49,666 nt of DNA from Candidatus Gastranaerophilales bacterium. GTDB lineage: Bacteria > Cyanobacteriota > Vampirovibrionia > Gastranaerophilales > Gastranaerophilaceae. Shown piece by piece: positions 1-8,102 of the stretch. The notes beneath the pieces were generated by a model that was not told where the DNA came from, ran no database searches, and saw only the letters and a list, made by a program, of their open reading frames with translations. The first letter of the stretch is position 1, and each line of letters starts with the position of its first letter. Where the stretch lies: the NCBI GenBank assembly GCA_944322955.1, contig CALUQQ010000096.1:1-49666 (forward strand). The letters run 5' to 3'. Position numbers and translations under genes: made by a program.

Positions 1-193
1 CATAAAAAATTTGACTTTTTTAAAATTGCCATTAAAAATGAAATTAAACTGCATAATTTTTAAAAAACGCGAAATAACAATGCTTTTCAGGTTCATATTT
101 CTTAACAATTTATGAAATAAAACTTCATTAATACAAAAAATAATGCAGAATATTATCATTTTTCTTTTTCAAAAAAGCTGGTATCCTATGATT

Positions 194-520
194 ATGGACA
201 TAAAAAGACAGCTGGGATACAAGATAAAGAGATTGCGGCAAAAACGCGGAATGACGCAGGAGCAGCTTGCGGAAATGGCGGAAATTTCGACGCGGTCGCT
301 TGCGGGGATAGAGACGGGCGAAAATTTTATGACCGCACAGACAATGGAAAAAATTCTGGAATGCCTCGGAATTACGGTTGACGAACTGTTTACGGCAGAA
401 CATCTAAAGCCCACTGAAGATTTGATAACGGAAATTGACGCAATAATAAACTCGGTCAAAGATGACCGCGACAAAATCGAAAACATTTACAAAGTCGTCA
501 AGGCAATAATTTTGACGTAA
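194..520 (+). CDS. XRE-family helix-turn-helix regulator
   Basis: A 108-residue protein when started at the ATG at 194. Residues 5-60 form a Cro/CI-type helix-turn-helix: the recognisable segment runs from KIKRLRQKRGMTQEQLAEMA through STRSLAGIETG to the hydrophobic end LGITVDELF. The C-terminal 45 residues are acidic and helical and may dimerise. I prefer 194 to the in-frame ATGs at 143 and 188 because the domain begins right after it and because a TGnTATCCT element (179-187) lies six bases upstream. It is convergent with hicA, with the two stop codons directly abutting (520/521), so it is not in the hicBA operon, but proximity makes it a possible regulator of that pair. No target can be read from the sequence. 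The domain call is secure; the role is not. Confidence 0.85.
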   Translation: MDIKRQLGYKIKRLRQKRGMTQEQLAEMAEISTRSLAGIETGENFMTAQTMEKILECLGITVDELFTAEHLKPTEDLITEIDAIINSVKDDRDKIENIYKVVKAIILT

Positions 521-739
521 TTATTGAACAATAGTAAAAAATAATGCTAATAGCCCGGCAGTTTTTAAAATAGCCCGAAGCAAGCCTATTTTAATCGGCT
601 TATTTGCATGAACAGGCACAACAATTCTTGCATCGTTACCCTCTTTTGTATAGACATGATGAGAACCGGAAATTCTAACCAGAGTCCAGCCGTTTTCTTC
701 CAATAATTTACAAAGTTTTTTGCCGGATATATTTTTCAT
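521..739 (-). CDS. hicA: HicA-family mRNA interferase toxin
   Basis: A 72-residue protein of the HicA (YcfA) family, which cleaves mRNA and tmRNA through a small dsRNA-binding-like fold. The family signature is clear: the N-terminal LCKLLEENGW, then RISGSHHVY carrying the catalytic histidine (His27 of the GSHH motif), a central strand IVVPVHANKPIK and a final helix beginning GLLRAILKTAG. Full length. The start ATG overlaps the hicB stop in an ATGA, so translation is coupled to the antitoxin upstream. The stop abuts that of the convergent regulator, leaving no space for a terminator between them. Confidence 0.9.
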   Translation of the reverse strand: MKNISGKKLCKLLEENGWTLVRISGSHHVYTKEGNDARIVVPVHANKPIKIGLLRAILKTAGLLALFFTIVQ

Positions 740-924
740 AATGCAACAGATATTATCTCATCACCGGTATTAGGCAAATCCACCGAAAGCCACGCAGTAA
801 TAGCTTCTTTTACGTTTTCTTTGACCTCGTCAATTGTGCTGCCTTGTGTAAAACAGCCTTTCAAAGCAGGCACTTCCGCCCAATACCCGTTATCTTCTTT
901 ATGTAATATTACGTCAAATTTCAT
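736..924 (-). CDS. hicB: HicB-family antitoxin, short form
   Basis: A 62-residue HicB-type antitoxin: MKFDVILHKEDNGYWAEVPALKGCFTQG is split here as the strand MKFDVILHKE, the strand GYWAEVPALKG, then CFTQGSTIDE and a helix EVKENVKEAITAWL. This is the partial RNase H-like fold that occludes HicA. There is no C-terminal helix-turn-helix or ribbon-helix-helix domain, unlike many HicB proteins, so autoregulation would need another DNA-binding protein. I start it at 924, not at upstream in-frame codons, because an AGAGG sequence sits just upstream and the family fold begins there. It overlaps hicA by four bases. Confidence 0.88.
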   Translation of the reverse strand: MKFDVILHKEDNGYWAEVPALKGCFTQGSTIDEVKENVKEAITAWLSVDLPNTGDEIISVAL

Positions 925-1031
925 GTTAAACCTCTTTATATATATTTTAACAAATTTTTCAGCAAAACGCAAGTATATATTGAGAATAACTATAAGAAAT
1001 CCAACTGCAGGTTGGATTTCTAGCACTACAT

Positions 1032-1826
1032 TTAAAACAATTTTAATTGTTCTTCTTTTGCAAAATGCTTATTGAGGAAGGATTTTCTGTGGTATTTGCA
1101 AAGCCCGTACCTGTCGATTGCATCGAGATGGTCTTTTGTGAGGTAGCCTGCATTGTGCGCCCAGCCGTACTCGGGAAATTCAGCGTCAAGCTTTTCCATA
1201 TATCGGTCGCGCGTAACCTTTGCAAGCACGCTTGCGGCAGCAATTGAGGCGGATTGTGCGTCGCCTTTGATTATAAATTTTTGGGAATAATTCAAATATT
1301 TTATGTATCTGTTTCCGTCGACAAAAACAATAAGTTTGTGACGCGGGATTTCGAATTCGCCGTGAAGTCTTGCGTAAACCTCGTCGCAGGCGGTTTTCAT
1401 CGCTTTTAAAGACGCATTCAGGATGTTAATTTCTTCAATTTCGTCCACCTCAACGCACGCAGTTGCATTAATTGTGTTATTCAAAATAACGTCATAGATG
1501 CTTTCGCGCTTTTTCTTAGTAAGCTGTTTGCTGTCATTCAAAACCATTAACTCTTCGATTAACTTGCGGCTTTTTTCCCTGAAGCACACGGCGCTTGCAA
1601 AAACTCCGCCTGCTGCAGGACCTCTGCCCGCTTCGTCTGTACCGATTACTGTTCTGTCATCCTGCATATCAAAGGCAAAAAGCTTAATTATCGGGGAATC
1701 TACAGTCAATTCCGTATTAAGCCGGCGGCTAACCTGTCGGTTAATTACCTCTTTTTCTTCCGCAGTGCGGTTTTCCATCCGCTCTTTATCAGTGTATTTT
1801 TTAATTTTTTCACTCTTCACCAACAT
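1032..1826 (-). CDS. rnhB: Ribonuclease HII
   Basis: Degrades the RNA strand of RNA-DNA hybrids and nicks at single ribonucleotides left in DNA. The 264-residue protein has the HII signatures GTDEAGRGP (Asp64, Glu65), DSKQLTKKKR (98-107), VDGN (Asp170) and KGDAQSASIAAASVLAKV (Asp189), so the four metal-binding carboxylates are all present. About 55 extra residues precede the catalytic core. The first start, at 1826, lies inside the end of rbgA (17-base overlap); an alternative ATG at 1778 has a better-placed AAAGAG and would give 248 residues. The order rplS-rbgA-rnhB is also known in Bacillus and relatives, and here the three genes overlap one another. Confidence 0.95.
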   Translation of the reverse strand: MLVKSEKIKKYTDKERMENRTAEEKEVINRQVSRRLNTELTVDSPIIKLFAFDMQDDRTVIGTDEAGRGPAAGGVFASAVCFREKSRKLIEELMVLNDSKQLTKKKRESIYDVILNNTINATACVEVDEIEEINILNASLKAMKTACDEVYARLHGEFEIPRHKLIVFVDGNRYIKYLNYSQKFIIKGDAQSASIAAASVLAKVTRDRYMEKLDAEFPEYGWAHNAGYLTKDHLDAIDRYGLCKYHRKSFLNKHFAKEEQLKLF

Positions 1827-2661
1827 CGTCTAAAATAAACTTTCCTATTTTGCCTTCCCTAAAATCTCTTAAAACATAAACACTTGTACGCTCAATATCA
1901 GGTTTGCCGCCTGTAATAATCCAATTACGCGACAGCGCAATATTTTCAAGCGAAATGACATCAATTTGGTAGTAATTTTTAACCGCGTCAGGATATTTTT
2001 CTCTCAAAAGCTCCAGAAGCGCTTCCGCCGCAAGCTCGTTGGAATAAGCGTTTTCGGAAACCGAATTTACAAACGCAAGTTTTTGTGCAACTTTTTGATT
2101 TTCCTGTTTCATCGCGATAATTCCCGGAGTATCAAGTAAATCAAGCTGCGGATTAATCCGGACCCACTGCTGCTGGCGGGTTACGCCAGCTTTTGCACCG
2201 GTTTTGGTTTTGGACGAACGGGTTAATTTATTAATTATACTTGATTTTCCGACATTCGGCATCCCGACCACCATAACCCGTGCAGGGCGTCGCAGCAATC
2301 CTTTTTTCATCAAAGTCTGAATTCTCGGTTCCGCAAGTTCGACCGCTTTTTTAACAATTACTGACAAATCTTTGGAATTTTTGGCATCTGTTGGTATTAC
2401 CGGAAAGCCGGTTTCCTCTTCAATCCGTTTTATCCAGTAATTCAGACCCGTTTTATCAGCTAAATCAGATTTGTTAAGCAAAATTAAGCGGGGCTTGTCG
2501 CCTAACAGCCCCGCAATATTATCATAACCGCTCGAAAACGGCAATCTCGCATCAATTACCTCAATTACGGCATCCACAAGCGCAAGCTGTTCTTTTAACT
2601 TACGTTCGGCTTTTGCAATATGTCCGGGATACCAGTGAATATGAAGTTTATCTTTTTTCAA
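1810..2661 (-). CDS. rbgA: Ribosome biogenesis GTPase RbgA (YlqF)
   Basis: A circularly permuted GTPase acting in late assembly of the large ribosomal subunit. The G motifs come in permuted order: G4 as NKSD at 63-66, then G1 as GMPNVGKSS at 133-141, then G3 as DTPG at 177-180. The N-terminal HWYPGHIAKAER (9-20) is the typical RbgA start. The full length of 283 residues fits the family. It overlaps rplS by 14 bases upstream and rnhB by 17 bases downstream, so all three are probably translated from one message. Confidence 0.96.
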   Translation of the reverse strand: MKKDKLHIHWYPGHIAKAERKLKEQLALVDAVIEVIDARLPFSSGYDNIAGLLGDKPRLILLNKSDLADKTGLNYWIKRIEEETGFPVIPTDAKNSKDLSVIVKKAVELAEPRIQTLMKKGLLRRPARVMVVGMPNVGKSSIINKLTRSSKTKTGAKAGVTRQQQWVRINPQLDLLDTPGIIAMKQENQKVAQKLAFVNSVSENAYSNELAAEALLELLREKYPDAVKNYYQIDVISLENIALSRNWIITGGKPDIERTSVYVLRDFREGKIGKFILDDVGEE

Positions 2662-3001
2662 TTTTTTCCTTAATACGAGTTGCTTTGCCTGAACGTTCTC
2701 TTAAATAGTACAGTTTTGAACGTCTGACATCACCACGTCTTAAAACATTGATTTTTTCGATTCGCGGTGAGTGTACCAGAAATACTCTTTCAACGCCTAC
2801 GCCTTGAAATACTTTTCTGACTGTAATTGTTTTGTTGATACCTGATCCGTGCTCTTTGATGATTGTTCCTTCAAAAGCCTGAGTTCTTTCTTTGTTTCCT
2901 TCGATAATTCTTACGAAAACTTTTACGGTATCGCCCGGATTCATTTCCGGTAATTCTTTTTCCAAATATGGTTTTTCCAATTCTTCAATAATAGGGTTCA
3001 T
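2648..3001 (-). CDS. rplS: Large-subunit ribosomal protein L19
   Basis: A complete L19 (117 residues) at the interface of the ribosomal subunits. Recognisable segments are PGDTVKVFVRIIEGNKERTQ, the loop EGTIIKEHGSGINKTITVRK, and the C-terminal RRGDVRRSKLYYLRERSGK. An AAAGGA sequence lies eight bases before the ATG. It is the first gene of the rplS-rbgA-rnhB group. RbgA acts on the large subunit, so the gene order groups a ribosomal protein with an assembly factor. Confidence 0.98.
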   Translation of the reverse strand: MNPIIEELEKPYLEKELPEMNPGDTVKVFVRIIEGNKERTQAFEGTIIKEHGSGINKTITVRKVFQGVGVERVFLVHSPRIEKINVLRRGDVRRSKLYYLRERSGKATRIKEKIEKR

Positions 3002-3145
3002 CGTTGTTTTCCTTTGTTATAATTAGTACTAATAATAAATTCCTTAATTCAAATAATTTTTTCCACATAAAAATTATTCGGCGCACGTTCGTATATTGAT
3101 AATATATTAAAGGAAAATTAAATTCAAGTAGAGGATTAAGAAAAG

Positions 3146-3295
3146 TTAAAAAGTCCGCTTAATTTTTTCTGGGTGAGCGGAATTTGACAGTACAATTTCG
3201 TAGTATTCGTTTTTATCAATGTTGACGCCCATAGTTTTTGTGTCGCAGTGTTTTTTCTTTTTTTTATTTAAAAGTTTTTTGTAATCGCTTGCCAC
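3146..3295 (-). CDS. Small coupled ORF (49 codons, GTG start), unknown
   Basis: An uninterrupted reading frame of 49 codons starting with GTG at 3295. The GTG shares a base with the TAG stop of the upstream P-loop kinase gene (TAGTG), and a GAGGA sequence lies about ten bases upstream, so translational coupling is plausible. The predicted peptide is very basic in its N-terminal half (a run of lysines around residues 11-15), then reads MGVNIDKNEYYEIVLSNSA and ends in KRTF. The middle faintly recalls a ribbon-helix-helix strand, but it is too short to claim. It occupies about half of the otherwise empty 293-base gap before rplS. It may be chance, since AT-rich DNA yields such frames. Confidence 0.4.
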   Translation of the reverse strand: MASDYKKLLNKKKKKHCDTKTMGVNIDKNEYYEIVLSNSAHPEKIKRTF

Positions 3296-3807
3296 TATTC
3301 AATTTCCTCAATAATTTTATTAACTTGAGTTTCAAGCGCTGCGTAATCGGAATTGTTGTCTATTATGTAATTCCAATCATTTATATTATCCAGACCTGTT
3401 TCGGTAATATCATTTTCACCTATGAGATTGCCTCGTGCCAGGCGAGTTTCGCGTGACGCTTCCACACGGATTGCGATTGCGCCGGCTGATTTGAAAACTT
3501 CATATTCATGCGGCACACGTACATCTGTTACAATTATATTTCCGGGTTGTTCAAGAATTTTTTTCAGCCAATAATCAGGGTCCTGAGCGCGTCCCCAGTT
3601 GCCTAAATTTATTAAATCCTGCCGGTATTCGGCTTTGTTTTTTTCGATTTCTTCGTAAGTTAAGCCCTTTTCTCTGCCATAGGTTAATTTTATTATATCA
3701 CCCATTGCGCAGCGTTTGAAATACGGCATTGCTTCAAGCATAATCTTTGCGGCTGTGTCTTTTCCCGAATACTGTTTTCCGGAAAATATTATTATCTTGT
3801 CTGCCAT
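3295..3807 (-). CDS. P-loop nucleotide kinase-like protein
   Basis: A 170-residue P-loop protein with Walker A GKQYSGKDT (10-18), a lid-like central region and an Asp-Val-Arg segment (VTDVRVPHEYEVFKSAG) typical of small-molecule and nucleoside-monophosphate kinases. The end, DNINDWNYIIDNN, resembles the closing adenine-site region of dephospho-CoA kinase and phage-type deoxynucleotide kinases. I see no feature that fixes the substrate. Start at 3807 is supported by GGAGG eight bases upstream and an extended -10 (TGCTAAAAT) just before it. The stop is coupled to a small GTG-started frame. Confidence 0.7.
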   Translation of the reverse strand: MADKIIIFSGKQYSGKDTAAKIMLEAMPYFKRCAMGDIIKLTYGREKGLTYEEIEKNKAEYRQDLINLGNWGRAQDPDYWLKKILEQPGNIIVTDVRVPHEYEVFKSAGAIAIRVEASRETRLARGNLIGENDITETGLDNINDWNYIIDNNSDYAALETQVNKIIEEIE

Positions 3808-3825
3808 AATTTTGCCTCCGGAATT

Positions 3826-3834
3826 ATTTTAGCA
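3826..3834 (-). promoter_or_regulatory. Extended -10 element for the P-loop kinase gene
   Basis: On the minus strand this reads TGCTAAAAT, an extended -10. Transcription would begin near 3819, just ahead of the GGAGG ribosome site at 3815-3819. No good -35 is seen at 17 bases. Confidence 0.4.
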
Positions 3835-3958
3835 TGAAAAAGACGATAAGTAATGAATGCTATTTTACAAAAACACGCAAAGAATGTGGTTCTTTTCTGT
3901 TTGGCGGAAAGCCTTACCTGCGTTAAAAAAACTTAACGATATAACTGCTTCAAAATAT

Positions 3959-5479
3959 TTAATCCGTGTCATCTAAATTCCTTCGTATAAGGAAAACTCT
4001 TGTCTTTTTGACGTCTTGCAGAATAAAATCGTCCTTAATGTTTTTTTCAAGCTTATCCAGCATTTTGAATTTCAAATCAAGCGGGTATTGATCTTCATTT
4101 ACAACACGCATTTTGTGCAAAAGTCTTTCATAAATTCGTTCATCGTCAAGCTCTATAAGTTTATTGAATTTTTTCAGAATTTTATCTTCCGGCAAAAGGT
4201 GAATATAGCTTGCAAGGTGTTCCCGAACTTCAGGCAGCGCATGTTTTTCCGCTGCATTATAGAACATTTCGATTTTTTTAGGATTGATTTCGTCTTTCGG
4301 CACGTCAAGATCGTCGAATATTTCAGCTTTTCTTCTGTCTTTTGCAAGCAGAGGAATTTCATTCATTAAAATAGTTTGTGTGACGGGGTTGTTGCGCTGC
4401 ATAAGTCTGTCAAACAGTTTTCTGGCATCTTTATAAGGCATATATTTGAGTGCATAGGCAAGCGCAGCATCCACAAGCGGAATATTTTCGCTGAAACATT
4501 GCTCAATAAGCGGTTTGTTATCAGATAAGTGTTTTACGGAAAGCGCAAGACCGGCTTTTTTACCTGTTTCATCAAGTCCTTTTGAATGGTATATTTTCCA
4601 CCACAGCGCTTCACGATAAGGTTTTTCGGTAATTTTTATCTGGTGCAGTACATATCTTGCAGTGCGATTTGTATTTTTAACCCGGTTAACTACTCTTACT
4701 CCGCCCCAATCATAGCTGTAATTGTTGATTTTGTTGTGGCCATTTGGCATTGCAAGTTCTTCGTCGGTTAATTTAGCCCCCCATTTGTATTCGTCAACAA
4801 CTCTTTCGGGCTGGGGTAAATTGTTGTCGATAAAATTGTCTACGAGATATCCCGCTTCAATATTCCCAAAATAAAATTTGCCGCGCTGAGTATTTACTCC
4901 AATGTTTTCCATCCAATATTCGGCGGTATTTATTTCTGCGTAATTGCCGTGACTTTTGTATCTATGCCATTCACGCCCTTTATCAGCTACAGTGAATACT
5001 TTTATTATGTAATCATCATTCGTTACATAATCATGCACCCCTTCAATTTTAAACGCGCTGCCATAGTCCCCTCTGCCTAAAAATTTTAGATCAAACTCTT
5101 TATCCGGTTCTATCAAATTGTATTTTTCAAAAACCTTTTTAAGATTTTCCACTGTGGAGTCGGGACGTCTGTTCCTGAATTCACTGTCAGAATTTTCAAC
5201 ACCCGGTTTGAATGCGCGGATTTCCACTGCTGCTGTGTCAAAGGACTTCATTATTTCACGTATGGCGGCTTCACGGTTTTCCTCCGGCAGCCGGTAAAAT
5301 ATTCCGGGAGGTATTTGGCCTACATAACTTGTCTGAGACGGATCGCGTTTGTTCATTATTTCTAAAATATCTTTTTTTCCGTCTATATACATGCGGTGTT
5401 TCATTTTTTTTGTCATACCGCTGAAATTAGGGTTGTATCTGTTGTTTGTTGTGTAATTTTGTATTGCTTGAATTATCAT
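3959..5479 (-). CDS. Kinase-fold-like protein with helical repeat tail, unknown role
   Basis: A 506-residue protein I do not recognise as a named family. Residues 130-260 look like a divergent protein-kinase fold: a glycine-rich loop FLGRGDYGSAFKI (133-145), a strand ending in a candidate ATP-lysine YIIKVF (Lys160), a candidate partner Glu182 in a helix (YAEINTAEYWM), and a late GHNKINNYSYDWGG (247-260) that could combine a shortened catalytic loop with a DWG metal motif (Asp257). The canonical HRD is absent. Residues 305-500 are alpha-helical and read like HEAT-type repeats. There is no signal peptide; the N-terminus contains NPNFSG. No Shine-Dalgarno is present; a TGTTATTAA element ends six bases before the ATG. 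The kinase reading is inference from pattern alone. Confidence 0.65.
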   Translation of the reverse strand: MIIQAIQNYTTNNRYNPNFSGMTKKMKHRMYIDGKKDILEIMNKRDPSQTSYVGQIPPGIFYRLPEENREAAIREIMKSFDTAAVEIRAFKPGVENSDSEFRNRRPDSTVENLKKVFEKYNLIEPDKEFDLKFLGRGDYGSAFKIEGVHDYVTNDDYIIKVFTVADKGREWHRYKSHGNYAEINTAEYWMENIGVNTQRGKFYFGNIEAGYLVDNFIDNNLPQPERVVDEYKWGAKLTDEELAMPNGHNKINNYSYDWGGVRVVNRVKNTNRTARYVLHQIKITEKPYREALWWKIYHSKGLDETGKKAGLALSVKHLSDNKPLIEQCFSENIPLVDAALAYALKYMPYKDARKLFDRLMQRNNPVTQTILMNEIPLLAKDRRKAEIFDDLDVPKDEINPKKIEMFYNAAEKHALPEVREHLASYIHLLPEDKILKKFNKLIELDDERIYERLLHKMRVVNEDQYPLDLKFKMLDKLEKNIKDDFILQDVKKTRVFLIRRNLDDTD

Positions 5480-5485
5480 ATCGGT

Positions 5486-5494
5486 TTAATAACA
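5486..5494 (-). promoter_or_regulatory. Extended -10 placed six bases before the ATG of the kinase-like gene
   Basis: Minus-strand TGTTATTAA followed by six bases and the ATG at 5479. With normal -10 to +1 spacing the transcript would start at the A of ATG. No Shine-Dalgarno and no clear -35 are visible. Confidence 0.4.
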
Positions 5495-5561
5495 TGAAAA
5501 TAAAAAAAATTGCGCTTTTTTGTTATTTTTTTTAAATTATTTAATATTTTTAACAATTTAT

Positions 5562-5590
5562 TTGCAATTTTACTATGTCCGTCGTATTAT
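5562..5590 (+). promoter_or_regulatory. Promoter of glyQ
   Basis: TTGCAA (5562-5567), a 17-base spacer and TATTAT (5585-5590). Predicted start near 5597 gives a leader of about 32 bases that includes AAAGGTG before the glyQ ATG. Confidence 0.65.
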
Positions 5591-5628
5591 AAACGAACGA
5601 GTGTATTTTTTACAATAAAGGTGCGGTT

Positions 5629-6501
5629 ATGGCATTAAATTTTCAGGAACTTGTATTTAATTTGCAGAAATTTTGGGCAGACAGAGGTTGTATAATCCAG
5701 CAGCCTTATGACATAGAAAAAGGTGCGTCAACAATGAATCCGGCTACTTTTTTAAGAGCACTCGGTCCTGAACCTTTTAATACAGCCATGATTGAACCCT
5801 GCAGACGTCCTACAGACGCCAGATACGGTGAAAACCCTAACCGGCTCGGGCATTATTTTCAGTTTCAGGTTATTTTAAAACCGTCGCCAGACGATGCTCA
5901 GGAACTTTATTTGAAAAGCCTTGAGGCCATGGGAATTGATTTGAAAGAACATGACGTACGTTTTGTTGAAGATAACTGGGAATCTCCGACACTTGGTGCC
6001 GCAGGCGTGGGCTGGGAAGTTTGGCTTGATGGTATGGAAATTACGCAGTTTACGTATTTTCAGCAGGTAGGCGGGTTAGAGGTGAAGCCTGTTGCGCTGG
6101 AATTGACTTACGGTCTTGAGCGGATCGCTATGTATTTGCAAAATAAAGAATCGGTTTATGATATCATGTGGAATGATAAGCTTAAATACGGTGATATTTA
6201 CCTCCAAAATGAAATTGAACAGTCAAAATATAATTTTGAAGTTTCAGATGCGGATGCTTTATTCAAAATGTTTGATTTATATCAAAAAGAGGTTGATAAT
6301 TGTATTGGTGCAAAGCTTGTTTTGCCAGCTTATGATTATGTTTTAAAATGCTCTCATACATTCAACTTGCTGGATGCAAGAGGTGTAATCAGCAAGGATG
6401 AAAGAATTAACTTTATAAACAGAGTCAGAACAATGGCGTCAGCTGTTGCTAAATTGTACGTAGAACAAAGAGAACAAATGGGTTTTCCTCTTTGTAAATA
6501 A
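5629..6501 (+). CDS. glyQ: Glycyl-tRNA synthetase alpha subunit
   Basis: The catalytic alpha chain of the tetrameric class II glycyl-tRNA synthetase, 290 residues and full length. Characteristic stretches are the N-terminal [20 protein letters not shown], the motif [18 protein letters not shown], and [20 protein letters not shown], with [20 protein letters not shown] in the active-site region. The beta subunit gene glyS, which is adjacent in many bacteria, is not downstream; two permeases follow instead. Separation of glyQ and glyS is usual in cyanobacteria, which fits the suspected lineage. Confidence 0.97.
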   Translation: MALNFQELVFNLQKFWADRGCIIQQPYDIEKGASTMNPATFLRALGPEPFNTAMIEPCRRPTDARYGENPNRLGHYFQFQVILKPSPDDAQELYLKSLEAMGIDLKEHDVRFVEDNWESPTLGAAGVGWEVWLDGMEITQFTYFQQVGGLEVKPVALELTYGLERIAMYLQNKESVYDIMWNDKLKYGDIYLQNEIEQSKYNFEVSDADALFKMFDLYQKEVDNCIGAKLVLPAYDYVLKCSHTFNLLDARGVISKDERINFINRVRTMASAVAKLYVEQREQMGFPLCK

Positions 6502-6512
6502 AAGGAATACAG

Positions 6513-8102
6513 ATGGCAGAAAAATACAGTCGTGCGACTTTAACCCGCAATTTTTTGAAAACAATTACGAGAATTAAAAACCCTGATGAAATGCTTGCAG
6601 ATGCAGGCGAAGGCGGACTTGAAAAAACTTTGGGCGTCTGGGATTTAATAATTCTTGGAGTTGGTGCTATTATCGGCTCGGGAATTTTTGCCGTTGTCGG
6701 GATTGCGGCAGCCGGCGGAGATTCATCAATAGGCGCCGGCCCTGCTTTGATGGTATCGATGGTAATTGCTGCTGTAGCGTGCATATTTTCGGCGCTTTGT
6801 TATTCGGAATTTGCCACAATGATACCGGTTGCGGGGGGCGCTTATACATACACATTCGCGACGCTTGGTGAATTTGCGGCGTGGATGGTAGGCTGGGTTT
6901 TGATGCTTGAGTATGCAATCGGTTTTATTGCGGTTGCGTGTGCTTGGAGCAATCATTTGGTGCAGTTTTTGAATGGGTTTGAAAAATTCTTGCCGGCCTG
7001 GCTTTCAAATCCGCCTGTTTGGCTTGTAAATGACCCTTTCACTGCTGCTAAAATTGTTTCGACAAATCCGGATGTTTTTGTGCCGAGATTATTTGGTGTT
7101 CCGATTTGTATAAATCTTCCGGCTATTTTAATAGTTTTATTAATTACGGCAATACTTGTCAAAGGCACGAAAGATTCCGCTAAAATGGCCGGGCTTATGG
7201 TATTTATAAAATTGGCGGTAATTGCTTTGTTTGTAGTTGCGGGCGCGTTTTATGTAAGGCCTGAAAATTGGACGCCTTTTGCGCCGAACGGTGCAGAGGG
7301 AATTTTTGCCGGTGCGTTTTTGATTTTCTTTGCATATATAGGTTTTGATGCGCTTGCAACGGCGGCTGAGGAATGTAAAAATCCGCAAAAAGATTTGCCG
7401 ATAGGTATTATCGGCTCATTGCTCGTTACAACTGTTGTGTATGTGCTTGTTGCACTTGTATTGACTGGTATGCAGGATACGTCAGGTGCGGTTCCTTCAG
7501 GATTTTTGAAGGCTCCGATGGCTTATTGCATGATGACAATTGCGCACCAAAATTGGGCTGCCGGTTTGATTTCTATTGGCTCGCTTGCAGGATTAACGTC
7601 GGTATTGCTTGTCCTTGAAATGGCCGCTACAAGAATTTTATTTGCAATGAGCAGAGATCATTTTATATCAAAAAGATTTCAAAAAATTCATCCAAAATTT
7701 AAAACTCCGGCGCTTTTGACATGGACTGTCGGGCTTTTGGCTGTTGTAGGAATTTTGACGCTTAACCTTGATGTTGCGGCGGAACTTTGTAATTACGGCA
7801 CATTTACTTCGTTTATTATAGTTTGCGTTGCGGTATTGATTTTGCGAAAAACAGATCCTGACCGTCCACGACCGTTTAAGGTTCCGTTTTCGCCTGTTGT
7901 GCCTGCACTCGGCATAATTACATGCGGCGGATTGATGGTATATAAATCCATGCAGCCTTCAGGATCTGCAATTTTATTCCCTGTATGGCTCGGTGTCGGC
8001 GCAATGATTTATCTTTTGTACGGTTTTGTTAAAAACAGGCTTAATGAAAACAAAATCCACAATGAAAAAGTTCACAGTAAAAAACAGGAATTACTTAAAT
8101 AG
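6513..8102 (+). CDS. APC-superfamily cationic amino acid transporter (copy 1)
   Basis: A 529-residue permease of about twelve membrane segments, closest in pattern to the CAT family of the APC superfamily (YfnA-like). TM1 carries the unwound substrate-binding motif GVGAIIGSGIFAVVG (around residues 49-63), followed by the conserved SMVIAAVACIFSALCYSEFA and VAGGAYTYTFATLGEF; the later FFAYIGFDALATAAEE and RPFKVPFSPVVP are also family hallmarks. Substrate is probably an amino acid; which one cannot be read. Its stop codon is immediately followed by the ATG of a close paralogue. It follows glyQ by 11 bases, with AAAGGA before its ATG, so it may share the glyQ transcript. Confidence 0.92.
   Translation: MAEKYSRATLTRNFLKTITRIKNPDEMLADAGEGGLEKTLGVWDLIILGVGAIIGSGIFAVVGIAAAGGDSSIGAGPALMVSMVIAAVACIFSALCYSEFATMIPVAGGAYTYTFATLGEFAAWMVGWVLMLEYAIGFIAVACAWSNHLVQFLNGFEKFLPAWLSNPPVWLVNDPFTAAKIVSTNPDVFVPRLFGVPICINLPAILIVLLITAILVKGTKDSAKMAGLMVFIKLAVIALFVVAGAFYVRPENWTPFAPNGAEGIFAGAFLIFFAYIGFDALATAAEECKNPQKDLPIGIIGSLLVTTVVYVLVALVLTGMQDTSGAVPSGFLKAPMAYCMMTIAHQNWAAGLISIGSLAGLTSVLLVLEMAATRILFAMSRDHFISKRFQKIHPKFKTPALLTWTVGLLAVVGILTLNLDVAAELCNYGTFTSFIIVCVAVLILRKTDPDRPRPFKVPFSPVVPALGIITCGGLMVYKSMQPSGSAILFPVWLGVGAMIYLLYGFVKNRLNENKIHNEKVHSKKQELLK

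Noticed and set aside
3921-3938. CGTTAA...TTAACG inverted repeat after the kinase-like gene, possible terminator
   Set aside because: Only six AT-rich pairs, with the T-run in the loop and not after the stem.
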